Below are positions 51,285 to 61,926 of a stretch of 64,000 bases of DNA, piece after piece. The DNA comes from Bacillota bacterium (GTDB taxonomy: Bacteria; Bacillota; Clostridia; Peptostreptococcales; Anaerovoracaceae): contig JAFRKJ010000095.1 in NCBI GenBank assembly GCA_017431785.1, positions 1 through 64,000 of the forward strand, read 5' to 3'. Position 1 is the stretch's first letter. The number at the start of each line of letters is the position of its first letter. Made by a program: the position numbers and the translations under genes. The notes under the pieces were generated by a model. That model was not told where the DNA came from. It searched no databases and was given only the letters and a program-made list of their open reading frames with translations.

Positions 51285-53102
51285 CTATGCGCGTTTGAAC
51301 ATGCGTTCCAGCTCATAACGGGTGAGTTTGATGAATGTCGGCCTGCCATGAGGACAGGAAAACGGGTTTTCACAGAGCTTAAGCTGTGCGATGAGCGCGT
51401 TGATTTCCGCAGCATCAAGGACATCTCCGCCCTTTACCGCCGATTTGCAGGATCTGGTTATGATCTTATCCAATGTATTGTAATCTGTAAGATCCGGATG
51501 ATCACTTAACTGGCCGAACAGATCACCGAGAAATGCTTCCGCCTCAGCAAGCTCCATAAAGGCAGGAATTTCACGGACAAGATAGGTGTTTCCTCCGAAA
51601 TATTCGATATTATAGCCCATGGAACGTACCTTGTCGATCCAGGAATCCTCCGATGAAACAATATCCGCTGGCACATCAAACTGCAAAGGCATCAGAAGCT
51701 GCTGTGAAGCCTTCTCTTCTGCACGGTACTGTTTCAGCAGCTTTTCATAGAAAATCCTTTCATGGGCTGCATGCTGATCGATCAGATAGAAAGAATTGTC
51801 ATCCTGAGCGACAATATAAGTGTTGAAAACAGCTCCAATAATAGAAAGTTCATCAAAATCAAATGGCCTGTTGACTATATTAGGAACAGGATCAGGTATT
51901 TCCCTTTGAATCACTTCCGTTTTCTTCTCTTCACGAAGTGTTGTCAATATGGATTTTATGTTAACTTGCTCCTGAAGCTCAGATTCTCTGTTCATTTGTT
52001 CAATAGGAGCTGATTCAGGTACTTCAGCAGCTGAATCCGGTACTTGATAAGTGAATCCATCATCTTTAAGATGGGATGTCACCCTTTCTTCTACCGTTTG
52101 TGCTACGTCAGGAACCGCCTTTTCGCCGGATAACGCATCACGGATTGCTTCAGTGACGAAATCTTCTACCTCACTGTTGTCATCGAAGCGAATCTGTTTC
52201 TTTGTGGGGTGTATATTCACATCCAACTTCTCTGCCGGCATGGCCAGGAACAGAAATGCAATCGGGAATCTGCCTTTGAACATGCGTTCCGCATAGGCTC
52301 TGTCCAATGCCCTTTCCAGTACAGAACTGGCGATGATCCTACCGTTTACACAGAATATCTGACGGTTTCTTGACGGAAGTGTCTTATCCGGTGATGATAC
52401 ATGCGCCTTCAGGGTAAAGCCGCCCCCGCTCCGTTCGACGGGAATCAGGCCTTCTCCGATGTCCGCCCCATAGATACTGATGATATTTGCGAGTATATTG
52501 CCTTTGCCTGATGTCGTGAAGACGTTTTTCCCTCCGTTGATCAGGTTGAATCTGACATCCGGGTAAGAAAGTGCGATTCTGGATACAAAATCGATGACTT
52601 TCCGTGCCTCTGAAGCATCCGATGCAAGGAATTTATACCTTGCAGGTACATTAAAGAACAGATCCTTAACGGTAACAGTCGTTCCGTCAGGACATCCTGT
52701 TGCAGTATTTTCAAGGACTTCAGAGCTTTCGACAATGACCTTGCGGCCGATTTTCGCATCAGGCGTCTTGGTGATGAGTTCCACTCTTGCAACAGCGCAG
52801 ATGCTGGCGAGGGCTTCCCCTCTGAAACCAAGCGTCTCAATGCAGTCCAGATCCCGTTCATCTGAAATCTTGCTGGTGGCGTGACGTCGGAATGCGATCT
52901 CCGCCTCATCGGAATCGATGCCGCATCCGTTATCCGTTACTCTCATGTAGGTTCTGCCGCCGTCGCGGATTTCGACAGTAATCGAATCAGCCCCTGCATC
53001 CAGAGCGTTTTCTACAAGCTCCTTCACAACGGATACCGGTCTGTCTATCACCTCTCCTGCGGCGATTTTATCCGCGATGTTCTTCTCTAATATTTTAATC
53101 AT
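51285..53102 (-). CDS. mutL: DNA mismatch repair protein MutL
   Basis: 605 residues. N-terminal GHKL ATPase motifs (ELVENALDAGAD, DNGCGID, TLGFRGEALASI) and a C-terminal endonuclease motif LIDQHAAHERIFYEKL plus CPHGRPTF. The latter shows that this MutL nicks DNA itself, as in organisms without MutH. It forms the repair pair with mutS upstream. The ribosome binding site is weak. Confidence 0.96.
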   Translation of the reverse strand: MIKILEKNIADKIAAGEVIDRPVSVVKELVENALDAGADSITVEIRDGGRTYMRVTDNGCGIDSDEAEIAFRRHATSKISDERDLDCIETLGFRGEALASICAVARVELITKTPDAKIGRKVIVESSEVLENTATGCPDGTTVTVKDLFFNVPARYKFLASDASEARKVIDFVSRIALSYPDVRFNLINGGKNVFTTSGKGNILANIISIYGADIGEGLIPVERSGGGFTLKAHVSSPDKTLPSRNRQIFCVNGRIIASSVLERALDRAYAERMFKGRFPIAFLFLAMPAEKLDVNIHPTKKQIRFDDNSEVEDFVTEAIRDALSGEKAVPDVAQTVEERVTSHLKDDGFTYQVPDSAAEVPESAPIEQMNRESELQEQVNIKSILTTLREEKKTEVIQREIPDPVPNIVNRPFDFDELSIIGAVFNTYIVAQDDNSFYLIDQHAAHERIFYEKLLKQYRAEEKASQQLLMPLQFDVPADIVSSEDSWIDKVRSMGYNIEYFGGNTYLVREIPAFMELAEAEAFLGDLFGQLSDHPDLTDYNTLDKIITRSCKSAVKGGDVLDAAEINALIAQLKLCENPFSCPHGRPTFIKLTRYELERMFKRA

Positions 53103-53114
53103 TTTCTAAGTTCG

Positions 53115-55706
53115 TTATATGTGTTTCTTCAGATCTTCCAGTATCTTCAGCGCCTGAGAAGGCGTCGTCTCCATAAGATCCAGCGCCTGGAGTTTCTCCT
53201 TTACAGGATCCGGCATGGTTTCAAAGAATGTCAGCTGTGTTTCAGACGTATTTTCTTTCACGACTTCTACGTTCTCCGCCATATCACCGCCGAGGCTGTC
53301 CAAATGACCTCTGGCACTGTTCAGAAGTTCATCCGGCACGCCTGCAAGCTGCGCAACGTGAATACCATAACTCCTTGATGCAGAGCCTTCCACGATTTTA
53401 TGTAGGAAAACGATGTTGCCGCTGTCTTCCAGAACATCTACGTTCAGATTGCGGATGCCGTCCAGCGTGTGTTCCAGAACCGTCATCTCATGATAATGGG
53501 TAGCGAACAGCGTTCTAATATGACGTTTGCAGATGAATTCAGCAGTAGCCCATGCAATAGAAAGCCCGTCATAGGTACTGGTTCCTCTGCCTATTTCATC
53601 CAGAATGATGAGACTCCTTGTGGTGGCGGTATTGAGAATATAAGCAAGTTCGCTCATTTCAACGAAAAAAGTACTTTGACCTTGTGCCAGGTTGTCCGAT
53701 GCACCGATACGGGTGAAGATTCTGTCACAAATACCGATATGGGCATTTCTTGCAGGCACGAAGCAACCGGCCTGCGCCATAAGCACGATCAGCGCTGTCT
53801 GTCTCATGTAAGTGGATTTACCGGACATATTCGGCCCTGTGATGATGAGCAGTTCAGCATCTTTTCGATCCAGGTAGGTATCATTGGAAACAAAGACGCC
53901 ATCGCGGATGGTCTGTTCAATAACGGGATGTCTCCCCTTCTCAATGGATATGACATCACTGTCATCGATGACAGGCTTGACGTAATCATTCTTTTCTGCT
54001 ACTTGTGCAAAGGCAGTAAGTACGTCGAGTGCAGCAACGGCTCTGGATGTGCTCTGGATCTCACCGATGAAATCCTTCAGCCTGTCGCGTATATTGCAGA
54101 AGAGCTCATATTCCAGCTTATTGATTTCTGCTTCCGCATTGAGGACGAGCCGTTCCGTCTCTTTCAGCTGCGGCGTGATGAATCTCTCGCAGTTTACGAG
54201 AGTCTGTTTTCTTATATAATCATCGGGAACTAGGTCATAACTGGATTTTGTGACTTCGATGTAGTAACCGAAGACTTTGTTGAATCCGACCTTGAGCTTT
54301 TTGATCCCGGTTCTCTCTCTTTCGGTCGCTTCCAGGGATGCGATCCAGTGTCTGGCATCGGCAATGGAAGCTTTGAGGTCATCCAGTTCCTGTGAGTATC
54401 CGGCCTTGATGATCCCGCCCTCTTTAATGGTAAAAGGAGGTTCCTCCACTATGCCAGCATCGATCAGTTCACAGATTTCCTCCAGCGGGTAAATAGATTC
54501 TCTCAGTTCTGTAATGAGTTCGGATTCCAGTGTGGAAAGATCCATACGAATCTCAGGGAGCACACGGCAGGAATCAGCCAGTGCATTCAGATCATGGCCA
54601 TTGGCCCTGCCGGTGGCAATTCTTCCGGCAAGACGTTCAAAATCGTATATCTTCTTAAGGTTTTCCTTGATGTTGTTTCTCGTCAGGACATCATCTGTCA
54701 AAGCTTCCACCGCATCCAGCCTGCGGTTGATCATCTCCGCATTGTTCAGCGGCTGACGCAGCCAATGCTTCATGGTTCTGGAGCCCATGGCAGTATGGGT
54801 TTTATCCAGGACACCAAGAAGAGAACCCTGCAGTTTCTTCTCAAAAAGGGTCTCGGTCAGTTCCAGATTCTTGATGGTTGCTTTATCCAGAGACATGTGC
54901 TGCCCTGCGGAGTAGACGGAGAGATTTCTGATATGGGACAGATCACTCTTCTGGGTATCATAGAGATACAGGAGAAGCGATCCCAAAGCCGTTTCTGAGG
55001 CGGTGTTTTCCTCAACCCCAAGGCCGTGGGAAGCTGTGACGCTGAACTGGCGGCGGATCGTATCCCGCATGGCATCTGTACGGTAGAATCTTCCGTCCAG
55101 AATGTTGATGTATGGATCGACAACCGTTTTCATGTCTTCTGCATCGAGAATACCGGAGGTTTCTTCGTTCAGAATAAGCTCCCTGGCGTTGATTTTCACC
55201 AGTTCGTTGAGCAGTGTCTGCCTGGCGCCGGAACCGGAGAACGAAGTAAGACAAATCTCTCCTGTGGACACATCGCAGTACGAGAGACCAATTGTCTCTC
55301 CGTCAGTATGAATGGATGCGATGTAATTGTTCTCTTTATCATTGAGAACGCTGCCTGTCATCGCAGTACCCGGCGTCACGATCTGTATGACCTCACGCTT
55401 TACGATGCCTTTGGCAGCGGCAGGATCTTCCACCTGCTCACAGATGGCTACCTTGTAGCCTTTGTTGATCAGACGTGCGATGTAAGTATCCGCGGCATGG
55501 AAAGGGACTCCGCACATGGGAGCCCTTTCTTCCAAACCGCATTGTTTACCTGTCAGTGTAAGCTCAAGCTCTCTTGAAGCGGTTATGGCATCATCAAAGA
55601 ACATTTCATAGAAATCGCCCAGTCTAAAGAACAGGATCTCATCCTTATGCTCTTCCTTGATATCAAGATATTGTTGCATCATAGGCGAAAGCTTTGATTT
55701 TGCCAC
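53115..55706 (-). CDS. mutS: DNA mismatch repair protein MutS
   Basis: 863 residues. Mismatch-binding domain I has the conserved FFRLGDFYEMF (Phe-x-Glu mismatch wedge), and the ATPase has Walker A GPNMSGKST and the DEIGRGTSTYDG motif. A GTG at 55715 is possible, but GTG 55706 is 5 bases after AAAGGTGG and gives a normal start (MAKSKLSP). The aminotransferase gene ends just before it. Confidence 0.96.
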   Translation of the reverse strand: MAKSKLSPMMQQYLDIKEEHKDEILFFRLGDFYEMFFDDAITASRELELTLTGKQCGLEERAPMCGVPFHAADTYIARLINKGYKVAICEQVEDPAAAKGIVKREVIQIVTPGTAMTGSVLNDKENNYIASIHTDGETIGLSYCDVSTGEICLTSFSGSGARQTLLNELVKINARELILNEETSGILDAEDMKTVVDPYINILDGRFYRTDAMRDTIRRQFSVTASHGLGVEENTASETALGSLLLYLYDTQKSDLSHIRNLSVYSAGQHMSLDKATIKNLELTETLFEKKLQGSLLGVLDKTHTAMGSRTMKHWLRQPLNNAEMINRRLDAVEALTDDVLTRNNIKENLKKIYDFERLAGRIATGRANGHDLNALADSCRVLPEIRMDLSTLESELITELRESIYPLEEICELIDAGIVEEPPFTIKEGGIIKAGYSQELDDLKASIADARHWIASLEATERERTGIKKLKVGFNKVFGYYIEVTKSSYDLVPDDYIRKQTLVNCERFITPQLKETERLVLNAEAEINKLEYELFCNIRDRLKDFIGEIQSTSRAVAALDVLTAFAQVAEKNDYVKPVIDDSDVISIEKGRHPVIEQTIRDGVFVSNDTYLDRKDAELLIITGPNMSGKSTYMRQTALIVLMAQAGCFVPARNAHIGICDRIFTRIGASDNLAQGQSTFFVEMSELAYILNTATTRSLIILDEIGRGTSTYDGLSIAWATAEFICKRHIRTLFATHYHEMTVLEHTLDGIRNLNVDVLEDSGNIVFLHKIVEGSASRSYGIHVAQLAGVPDELLNSARGHLDSLGGDMAENVEVVKENTSETQLTFFETMPDPVKEKLQALDLMETTPSQALKILEDLKKHI

Positions 55707-55717
55707 TTTTACCACCT

Positions 55718-56917
55718 TTATTTGCCCAGCTTCTTGTTATATGCTTCGATACCAAGCTTGATCAGCTCAGCTCCTCTTCTCATCTTGTCAGGCGCAAGAA
55801 CGTAAGCGATACGCATCTCGTCTTTGCCCAGTCCCGGTGTAGCGTAGAATCCGCTGGCAGGTGTGAACATAACTGTTTCACCATTGTCATCGAATTCTGT
55901 GAGCATGAACATCAGGAAATCTTCGACGTCATCGACCGGAAGTTTCGCAGTGAGATAAAATGCGCCGCCCGGCTTCTGGCAAACAACGCCAGGAATCTTT
56001 GAAATCTCTTCATACGCAGCATCTCTTCTTGCACAGTACTCTTCTCTTGCTTCGTCATAATATGACTTATCAAGTCTGTAAAGTGCTGCAGCACCTACCT
56101 GCTCCAGTGTAGGACAGCAGAGTCTGCCCTGGGCCAGTTTAAGAATTCCGCTCATGAGATCCTGATTCTTGGAGATAACTGCGCCAACTCTTGCACCGCA
56201 TGCAGAGTATCTCTTTGAAACGGAGTCTACGAGAACAACTCTGTCTGCAATGTCATCCAGCATTCCGAAGGAAGTGACTTCTCTGCCATCATATGCGAAT
56301 TCTCTGTATACTTCATCGGAGATGATCCACAGATCGTGTTCCTTAGCTATTTCTCCTACCAGTCTCATTTCGTCGAGAGTCAGGACTCTTCCGGTCGGAT
56401 TGCCCGGGCTGATGCAGCAGATAGCTCTAGTCTGCGGTGTGATCGCTGCCTCGATGAGGTCTTTCTTCGCCCATGCATATCCGTCTTCTGCCTTTGTTGT
56501 CAGCGGAACGAGCTTACCGTTGACCTGATTGCAGAATGTATTGTAGTTTGTATAGAAAGGTTCTGCGATGAGCGCCTCTTCACCAGGGTTGAGCAGAGCT
56601 GTGAAAATGAGTGTCAGTGCTTCTGATCCACCATTTGTGATGAGAATATCGTCTCTCGTATAATGCATATCATAGAGCTTCATGTAATCGATCATGGCAT
56701 CGAGAAGCTCTGTCACGCCGCCTGATTCGGCATATGCGATGACCTTCTTATCGAAGTTGTTGATTGCCTCTTTGAAGCATGCAGGCGTTTCAACGTCCGG
56801 CTGTCCGATGTTCAGGCGGTAAACAGTCTTGCCGTTTGCTTCCGCTTCGAAACCATACTTGTTAAATCTTCTGATCGGTGAAAACTGCATCGATCCTACT
56901 CTGTTGGAAATTTCCAT
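55718..56917 (-). CDS. Class I/II PLP aminotransferase (aspartate aminotransferase-like)
   Basis: 399 residues of fold-type I. PLP-lysine segment VLVDSVSKRYSACGARVGAV, the NGGSEALTLIF and CISPGNPTGRVLT motifs are present. It probably transaminates aspartate or other amino acids with 2-oxoglutarate. Substrate is not decided by sequence. GGAG precedes the ATG. It is not adjacent to the 4-hydroxybutyrate genes, so it is not an obvious GABA aminotransferase. Confidence 0.88.
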   Translation of the reverse strand: MEISNRVGSMQFSPIRRFNKYGFEAEANGKTVYRLNIGQPDVETPACFKEAINNFDKKVIAYAESGGVTELLDAMIDYMKLYDMHYTRDDILITNGGSEALTLIFTALLNPGEEALIAEPFYTNYNTFCNQVNGKLVPLTTKAEDGYAWAKKDLIEAAITPQTRAICCISPGNPTGRVLTLDEMRLVGEIAKEHDLWIISDEVYREFAYDGREVTSFGMLDDIADRVVLVDSVSKRYSACGARVGAVISKNQDLMSGILKLAQGRLCCPTLEQVGAAALYRLDKSYYDEAREEYCARRDAAYEEISKIPGVVCQKPGGAFYLTAKLPVDDVEDFLMFMLTEFDDNGETVMFTPASGFYATPGLGKDEMRIAYVLAPDKMRRGAELIKLGIEAYNKKLGK

Positions 56918-56974
56918 CTCATCTGTCTCCTTTGTATTAATTGATTTTTGACTATAACATAAAGGCAGAAGCCT

Positions 56975-57766
56975 CTATTTCAGATTGCTGTGTGAATCCG
57001 CCACTGTCTGATCCACATCTATTCTATTATCGCATTTTTGTTTCTTCATGAAAAGAAGATATTCAATATTTCCTTTTGTTCCTGTAACCGGCGAATAGGT
57101 CAGTCCCCAGGAATAAAGACCATTGTCTTCCCCGTAGCGGATGACGTTTTCAATGACTTGCCTGTGAACATCCGGATCTCTTACGATACCTTTCTTTCCA
57201 ACCTGTTCCCTTCCCGCCTCAAACTGAGGTTTGACAAGGCATACCAGACATCCTTCGTCATGGAGAAGCTGGCTTGCAACAGGGAATACGAGTTTCAGTG
57301 AAATGAAAGAAACATCAATGCTGATAAAATCAACATCACGTCCGATTTCATCTACATCAAGATACCGGACATTGCATTTTTCCATATTGACGACACGCGG
57401 GTCGTTCCTCAGTTTCCAGTCAAGCTGGCCGTATCCGACATCGATACAGTAGACTTTTCTGGCGCCATGTGTAAGCATGCAGTCTGTGAAGCCTCCGGTG
57501 GAAGCACCGATATCTACTGCCTTTGCCCCGTCAAGGGCGAAATTCCACGTTTTAAGGGCTTTTTCCAGCTTCAGCCCTCCACGGCTCACATATGGGCAAA
57601 AATCATCTCTAACGGTGATTTCAGCCGTTTCATCGACAGGTGTGCCCGGTTTATCACTTCGCTGACCGTCCACATAGACAAGACCTGCCATAATGGATGC
57701 CTTAGCCTTTTCTCTGGAAGGAAACAGCCCTTTTTCTGTTGTTAATATATCAAGTCTTTTTTTCAT
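56975..57766 (-). CDS. tlyA: TlyA-family rRNA methyltransferase
   Basis: 263 residues: an N-terminal S4 RNA-binding domain (about 1-60) and an FtsJ-like SAM methyltransferase domain with VDIGASTGGFTDCMLTHGA. TlyA 2'-O-methylates rRNA cytidines; old annotations call it hemolysin. Overlaps the dxs stop by ATGA. The dxs-tlyA order is common in Clostridia. Confidence 0.93.
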   Translation of the reverse strand: MKKRLDILTTEKGLFPSREKAKASIMAGLVYVDGQRSDKPGTPVDETAEITVRDDFCPYVSRGGLKLEKALKTWNFALDGAKAVDIGASTGGFTDCMLTHGARKVYCIDVGYGQLDWKLRNDPRVVNMEKCNVRYLDVDEIGRDVDFISIDVSFISLKLVFPVASQLLHDEGCLVCLVKPQFEAGREQVGKKGIVRDPDVHRQVIENVIRYGEDNGLYSWGLTYSPVTGTKGNIEYLLFMKKQKCDNRIDVDQTVADSHSNLK

Positions 57767-59616
57767 TGAATGTTCTGTTTTACTGTTTCAGCAATGGATC
57801 GTGCATCGAGACCGTACTTCTCATACAGTTCAATCTGTGTTCCATGTTCGATGAACTGATCCGGCCATCCCAGGTTGATCACCTTATTGTTCTGCTGTGA
57901 AATACAAGCTTTGATTGCTTCGCCGATGCCGCCGGATACAATACCGTCTTCAATTGTGACAATAAGGGGCACCGTTGAAGCGGATGCCTGCAGCATATCC
58001 ACATCAAGCGGTTTGATGCTGGCCATATTGACAACACCGGCATGGATGCCCTCTGCCTGCAGTATTTCAGCCGCAGCAAGAGCATGTTCGGTCATATTGC
58101 CCACCGACCAAAGGTCAACATCGTTTCCTTCTTTCATCCTCACTGCCTTACCCGGGGTATCCGCACATGCGGTATGAAGGTCTGCAGCTGTCCCACGCGG
58201 ATATCTTATGGCGCATGGCCCGTCTATCTTCAGAGAGAGTTCCAGCATCGCTTCCAGTTCAGGACCGTCCTTCGGCGCGAACACAGTCATATTCGGCATG
58301 GATCTCAGATATGCGATATCGAACAGGCCGTGATGGGTTTCCCCATCAGCACCGACAGCCCCTGCCCTGTCAATACAGAATGTGACAGGAAGGTTCTGAA
58401 GGCAGACATCTTCAAGCATCTGATCATAGGCTCTCTGAAGGAACGAAGAGTAAACAGCCACATAAGGCCTACGTCCTGCTTTTGCCAGACCGGCCGCAAA
58501 GGTGACGCCGTGAGCTTCAGCGATGCCAACATCAAAGAACCGCTCCGGATATTTCTTCAGAAAGCCTTCCAGGCCGACACCTTCCGTCATGGCGGCGGTG
58601 ATTCCGATAATTCGATCGTCTTCAGCGGCCATTTCAGTCAGTTTATCTCCAAACACTGCGGAATAGGACTTTCCTGATGATTTACTGATGGCAGCACCGG
58701 TATCCAGATCAAATGCACCGATTCCATGGTATTTGTGCGGACGTTTTTCCGCATGGGAATAGCCTTTGCCTTTGCAGGTAACTGCATGTACGAGAACAGG
58801 ACCTTTCAGTGATTTTGCGCTTTCAAGGGTCTCACAGAGTTCCTTGATATCATGGCCATCCACAGGTCCAATGTATTTGAATCCAAGTTCCTCGAAGAGA
58901 ATACCGTCTATAACAGCGTACTTGATGTTCTCTTTGGCATGGTGAATTCCGGATACCATGCTTTCACCAATAACAGGAACTTTGGAAATTCCTTTTTTGA
59001 CCTTTGTCTTCATATGAAGATACTTGTCAGTACTGGTAATGCGTCCAAGAGATCCCGAAAGGCCGCCGATATTCTTAGATATGGACATACCATTATCATT
59101 CAGGACAACAATGAGATTCGTCTGCATGCTGCCGGCGTTGTTCAGTGCCTCAAAGGCAAGACCACCTGTCATTGCACCATCACCGATGACGGAGACGACC
59201 TTGTAATCCTCGCCGTTCAGATCTCTGGCCGCAGCAAGACCAAGTCCAAGAGATATGGACGTACTGCTGTGTCCTGTATCAAAAACATCGTATTCACTCT
59301 CACAGGCTTTCGGAAAACCGCTGATCCCCCCGTATTTGCGGAGAGTATCAAACGCGTCCATTCTTCCCGTCAGAATTTTGTGTATGTAGGATTGGTGGCC
59401 AACGTCCCAGATGATTTTATCCTTTGGGGTGTCAAAACATCTGTGCAATGCTATCGTAAGCTCAACAATACCGAGATTCGAAGCAAGATGACCTCCCGTC
59501 TTGGAGACGGACTCCAATAGAAAGTCCCGGAGCTCATAGGAAAGCAGCTCCAGTTGGTCGTAATCCATATTCCTGAGATCATCAGGAAAATTGTGTTCTG
59601 TTAAAAATTTGCTCAT
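57763..59616 (-). CDS. dxs: 1-deoxy-D-xylulose-5-phosphate synthase
   Basis: 617 residues, full length. Thiamine diphosphate motif SVIGDGAMTGGLAFEALNNAG, N-terminal SKTGGHLASNLG and the transketolase C-terminal pieces are intact. It starts the non-mevalonate isoprenoid pathway from pyruvate and glyceraldehyde 3-phosphate. Its neighbour ispA uses the products downstream. AAGGA lies ahead of the ATG. Confidence 0.97.
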   Translation of the reverse strand: MSKFLTEHNFPDDLRNMDYDQLELLSYELRDFLLESVSKTGGHLASNLGIVELTIALHRCFDTPKDKIIWDVGHQSYIHKILTGRMDAFDTLRKYGGISGFPKACESEYDVFDTGHSSTSISLGLGLAAARDLNGEDYKVVSVIGDGAMTGGLAFEALNNAGSMQTNLIVVLNDNGMSISKNIGGLSGSLGRITSTDKYLHMKTKVKKGISKVPVIGESMVSGIHHAKENIKYAVIDGILFEELGFKYIGPVDGHDIKELCETLESAKSLKGPVLVHAVTCKGKGYSHAEKRPHKYHGIGAFDLDTGAAISKSSGKSYSAVFGDKLTEMAAEDDRIIGITAAMTEGVGLEGFLKKYPERFFDVGIAEAHGVTFAAGLAKAGRRPYVAVYSSFLQRAYDQMLEDVCLQNLPVTFCIDRAGAVGADGETHHGLFDIAYLRSMPNMTVFAPKDGPELEAMLELSLKIDGPCAIRYPRGTAADLHTACADTPGKAVRMKEGNDVDLWSVGNMTEHALAAAEILQAEGIHAGVVNMASIKPLDVDMLQASASTVPLIVTIEDGIVSGGIGEAIKACISQQNNKVINLGWPDQFIEHGTQIELYEKYGLDARSIAETVKQNIQ

Positions 59617-59628
59617 TCAGTGAAATCC

Positions 59629-60525
59629 TTAGTAAACTCTTGCATAGAGCATCTCTGCCAAATCGACAAACAGCTCAGCGTTGTCATAGTAATCTGCTAA
59701 CGCATCTTTTGCTGCATCCGTTAATTCTCTAAACTTCTTCTTTGATTCCTCCAGGCCGTACAAAGCGGGATACGTAGCCTTGCTGTTGGCTTCGTCATGC
59801 CCTACTTCCTTGCCAAGCAGCGCCTGATCTCCTTCAACATCGAGGATATCATCACAGACCTGGAAAGCAAGGCCAAGGTTTTCGGCATACAATGTCAGAT
59901 CTTCCAGTTCTTTATCTGTACATCCGCCTAGTCTGGCGCCCGCCCTGACTGCTGCTTTGATCATACTCGCAGTTTTTGTAATATGTATGTAGTTCAGAAG
60001 TTCTTTTGAACACTTTTTGTTCTCCGCTTCCACATCTGCAATCTGCCCGGCAACCATTCCTGTGACGCCTGCACCCTTTACAATTTCGTAAGCTGCTCTG
60101 ATTCTGCTCTTGAGCGCTTCAAAGTTGTCGAAGTAGAGCAGCATATCCCGCTGCATTGCTTCATAAGCAGCTGACTGGAGGCCATCGCCGGCAAGAGTTG
60201 CCACTGCTTCACCATAGATGATATGGTTGGTAGGCATACCGCGGCGCAGATCATCGTCGTCCATACATGGCATGTCGTCATGGATCAAAGAGTACGTGTG
60301 CAGATACTCCATGGCCCCTGCGTAAGGGAGCGCTTCTTCCGCCTTTCCTCCGCAGAATTCACAGGCTGCCATAAGAAGAACGGGCCTCAGCCGTTTCCCG
60401 CCTGCTGAAAGGCTGTATTTCATAGAATCATAAAGCGTAATGCTCTTCTGATCGATATCAGGGATAAAATCCAATTGATGCTCATCAAATAAAGCTTTGT
60501 ATTCGTCAAATGTTCTGTCGATCAT
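59629..60525 (-). CDS. ispA: Polyprenyl (farnesyl) diphosphate synthase
   Basis: 298 residues. The first Asp-rich motif is in HDDMPCMDDDDLRRG and the second in VCDDILDVEGD. Length and GGKRLRP motif match IspA. It condenses IPP with DMAPP/GPP. The ATG at 60525 overlaps the xseB stop and follows GGAGG; the longer upstream frame belongs to xseB sequence. Confidence 0.95.
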   Translation of the reverse strand: MIDRTFDEYKALFDEHQLDFIPDIDQKSITLYDSMKYSLSAGGKRLRPVLLMAACEFCGGKAEEALPYAGAMEYLHTYSLIHDDMPCMDDDDLRRGMPTNHIIYGEAVATLAGDGLQSAAYEAMQRDMLLYFDNFEALKSRIRAAYEIVKGAGVTGMVAGQIADVEAENKKCSKELLNYIHITKTASMIKAAVRAGARLGGCTDKELEDLTLYAENLGLAFQVCDDILDVEGDQALLGKEVGHDEANSKATYPALYGLEESKKKFRELTDAAKDALADYYDNAELFVDLAEMLYARVY

Positions 60526-60710
60526 TTCGTAAGCACCTCCACTTTCTGTTCTGCTTCTTCCAGTATTTTGGAGCATTCTTTATAGTATTTGAGGCCTTCT
60601 TCATAATTCTTGATCGCATCTTCAAGAGACGTCTCCTGCGACTTCAGTTTTTCAGATGCCTCTTCCAGTTTTTTAAGAGATTGTTCAAAGGTCAGTTTCT
60701 GTTCTGTCAT
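60522..60710 (-). CDS. xseB: Exodeoxyribonuclease VII small subunit
   Basis: 62 residues, helical, with the standard FEQSLKKLEEASEKL and LEDAIKNYEEGLKYYKEC pattern. Forms a complex with XseA. ATG 60710 is 8 bases from AGGAGG; a GTG two codons earlier is too close to it. Confidence 0.95.
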   Translation of the reverse strand: MTEQKLTFEQSLKKLEEASEKLKSQETSLEDAIKNYEEGLKYYKECSKILEEAEQKVEVLTK

Positions 60711-60723
60711 CTTCACATCCTCC

Positions 60724-61926
60724 TTACTCTATACGCATGATCTCAGCCAGCGCGCTGCCTGAGCCTGTCTCAATGTTTACGTTCTGTCCGACTTTCATAT
60801 CCTCTGCCTTGCTGATGATATGTCCCTCTTCATCTGTGACAACACTGTATCCTCTCGCAAGAACAGATTTCGGATTGGATGCATCTATGAGCTGTTTCAG
60901 CAGATTGACACGTTCTCCTGCAGAACGGATTCTAGCTTTCAGGTGATCCCCCATGTTCTCTATCATTCTGTCGGCATTCATCTGCTCATAGGCGATCCTG
61001 GTGCTGATGCCATTTGCAAAGGCATTCGGGTCCAGTGCAGTCAGGCTGTTTTTTCTGATTTCAATGGACTGAATCAGACTTTCTGCAAGCATTTCTCTGA
61101 TTTCGAGCAGATACTGTTTCAGTTCATCTGTATCCGGAACAGCCATCTCTGCTGCTGCAGTCGGGGTCGCAGCCCTGAAGTCTGCAACAAAGTCTGCAAT
61201 GGTAAAGTCTGTTTCGTGTCCGACCGCTGAGATAACCGGTATCTTAGAAGCAAAGATGCTCCGTGCAACAGCTTCCTCATTGAAGGCCCAAAGCTCCTCC
61301 ATAGAGCCGCCTCCTCTTCCTGTTATGATGATATCGATATCAGGATAGTGTTCATTCAATACGCTGATCGCCTGTGCGATATCCGCTGCTGCGGCGGGAC
61401 CCTGCACAAGAACCGGATAAATGAGGATATCAACGAAATCGTTTTTGTTCTGTATTGTTCGGATGATATCTCTTACCGCAGCTCCTGTCTCTGAAGTCAC
61501 AACCGCAATTTTCGAAGGAAATACAGGCAGTGGTTTCTTGTGCTCTTGTGAAAAAAGACCTTCCTTTTCGAATTTCGCTTTCAGTTTCTCAAACTGTATT
61601 GCCAGCTGCCCTTCTCCATTCACTTCGATATCACGAATATTGAGTGAATAGTATCCGCCGCGTTCATAGACGGAAATATAACCACTTGCGATGATTTCCA
61701 TACCATCTTCGATCGGACAGGAGATCCGGTCAACATTGGATGCCGCCAGAAAACAGTTGATTTTGCTGTCTTCATCTTTCAATGAGAAGTAAACATGCCC
61801 TGAACTGTGAAATTTCAGATTGCTGATCTCACCGATGACGGAGACATTTGCCAGGATCGGATCTGTTTTCAGCACACGTCCGATGTAATTATTCAGTTGT
61901 CCGACTCTGATTGGCTTTAATCCCAT
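60724..61926 (-). CDS. xseA: Exodeoxyribonuclease VII large subunit
   Basis: 400 residues. N-terminal OB-fold (VSVIGEISNLKFHSSGHVYF) and the exonuclease core (VVTSETGAAVRDII, ITGRGGGSMEELWAFN, ISAVGHETDFTIADFVADFRA). Degrades single-stranded DNA. ATG 61926 overlaps the end of the TsaD-like gene by 10 bases; a longer in-frame stretch upstream is not typical of XseA. Confidence 0.96.
   Translation of the reverse strand: MGLKPIRVGQLNNYIGRVLKTDPILANVSVIGEISNLKFHSSGHVYFSLKDEDSKINCFLAASNVDRISCPIEDGMEIIASGYISVYERGGYYSLNIRDIEVNGEGQLAIQFEKLKAKFEKEGLFSQEHKKPLPVFPSKIAVVTSETGAAVRDIIRTIQNKNDFVDILIYPVLVQGPAAAADIAQAISVLNEHYPDIDIIITGRGGGSMEELWAFNEEAVARSIFASKIPVISAVGHETDFTIADFVADFRAATPTAAAEMAVPDTDELKQYLLEIREMLAESLIQSIEIRKNSLTALDPNAFANGISTRIAYEQMNADRMIENMGDHLKARIRSAGERVNLLKQLIDASNPKSVLARGYSVVTDEEGHIISKAEDMKVGQNVNIETGSGSALAEIMRIE

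Noticed and set aside
53469..54233. 254-codon plus-strand frame in mutS
   Set aside because: Antisense to the MutS ATPase domain; no gene features.
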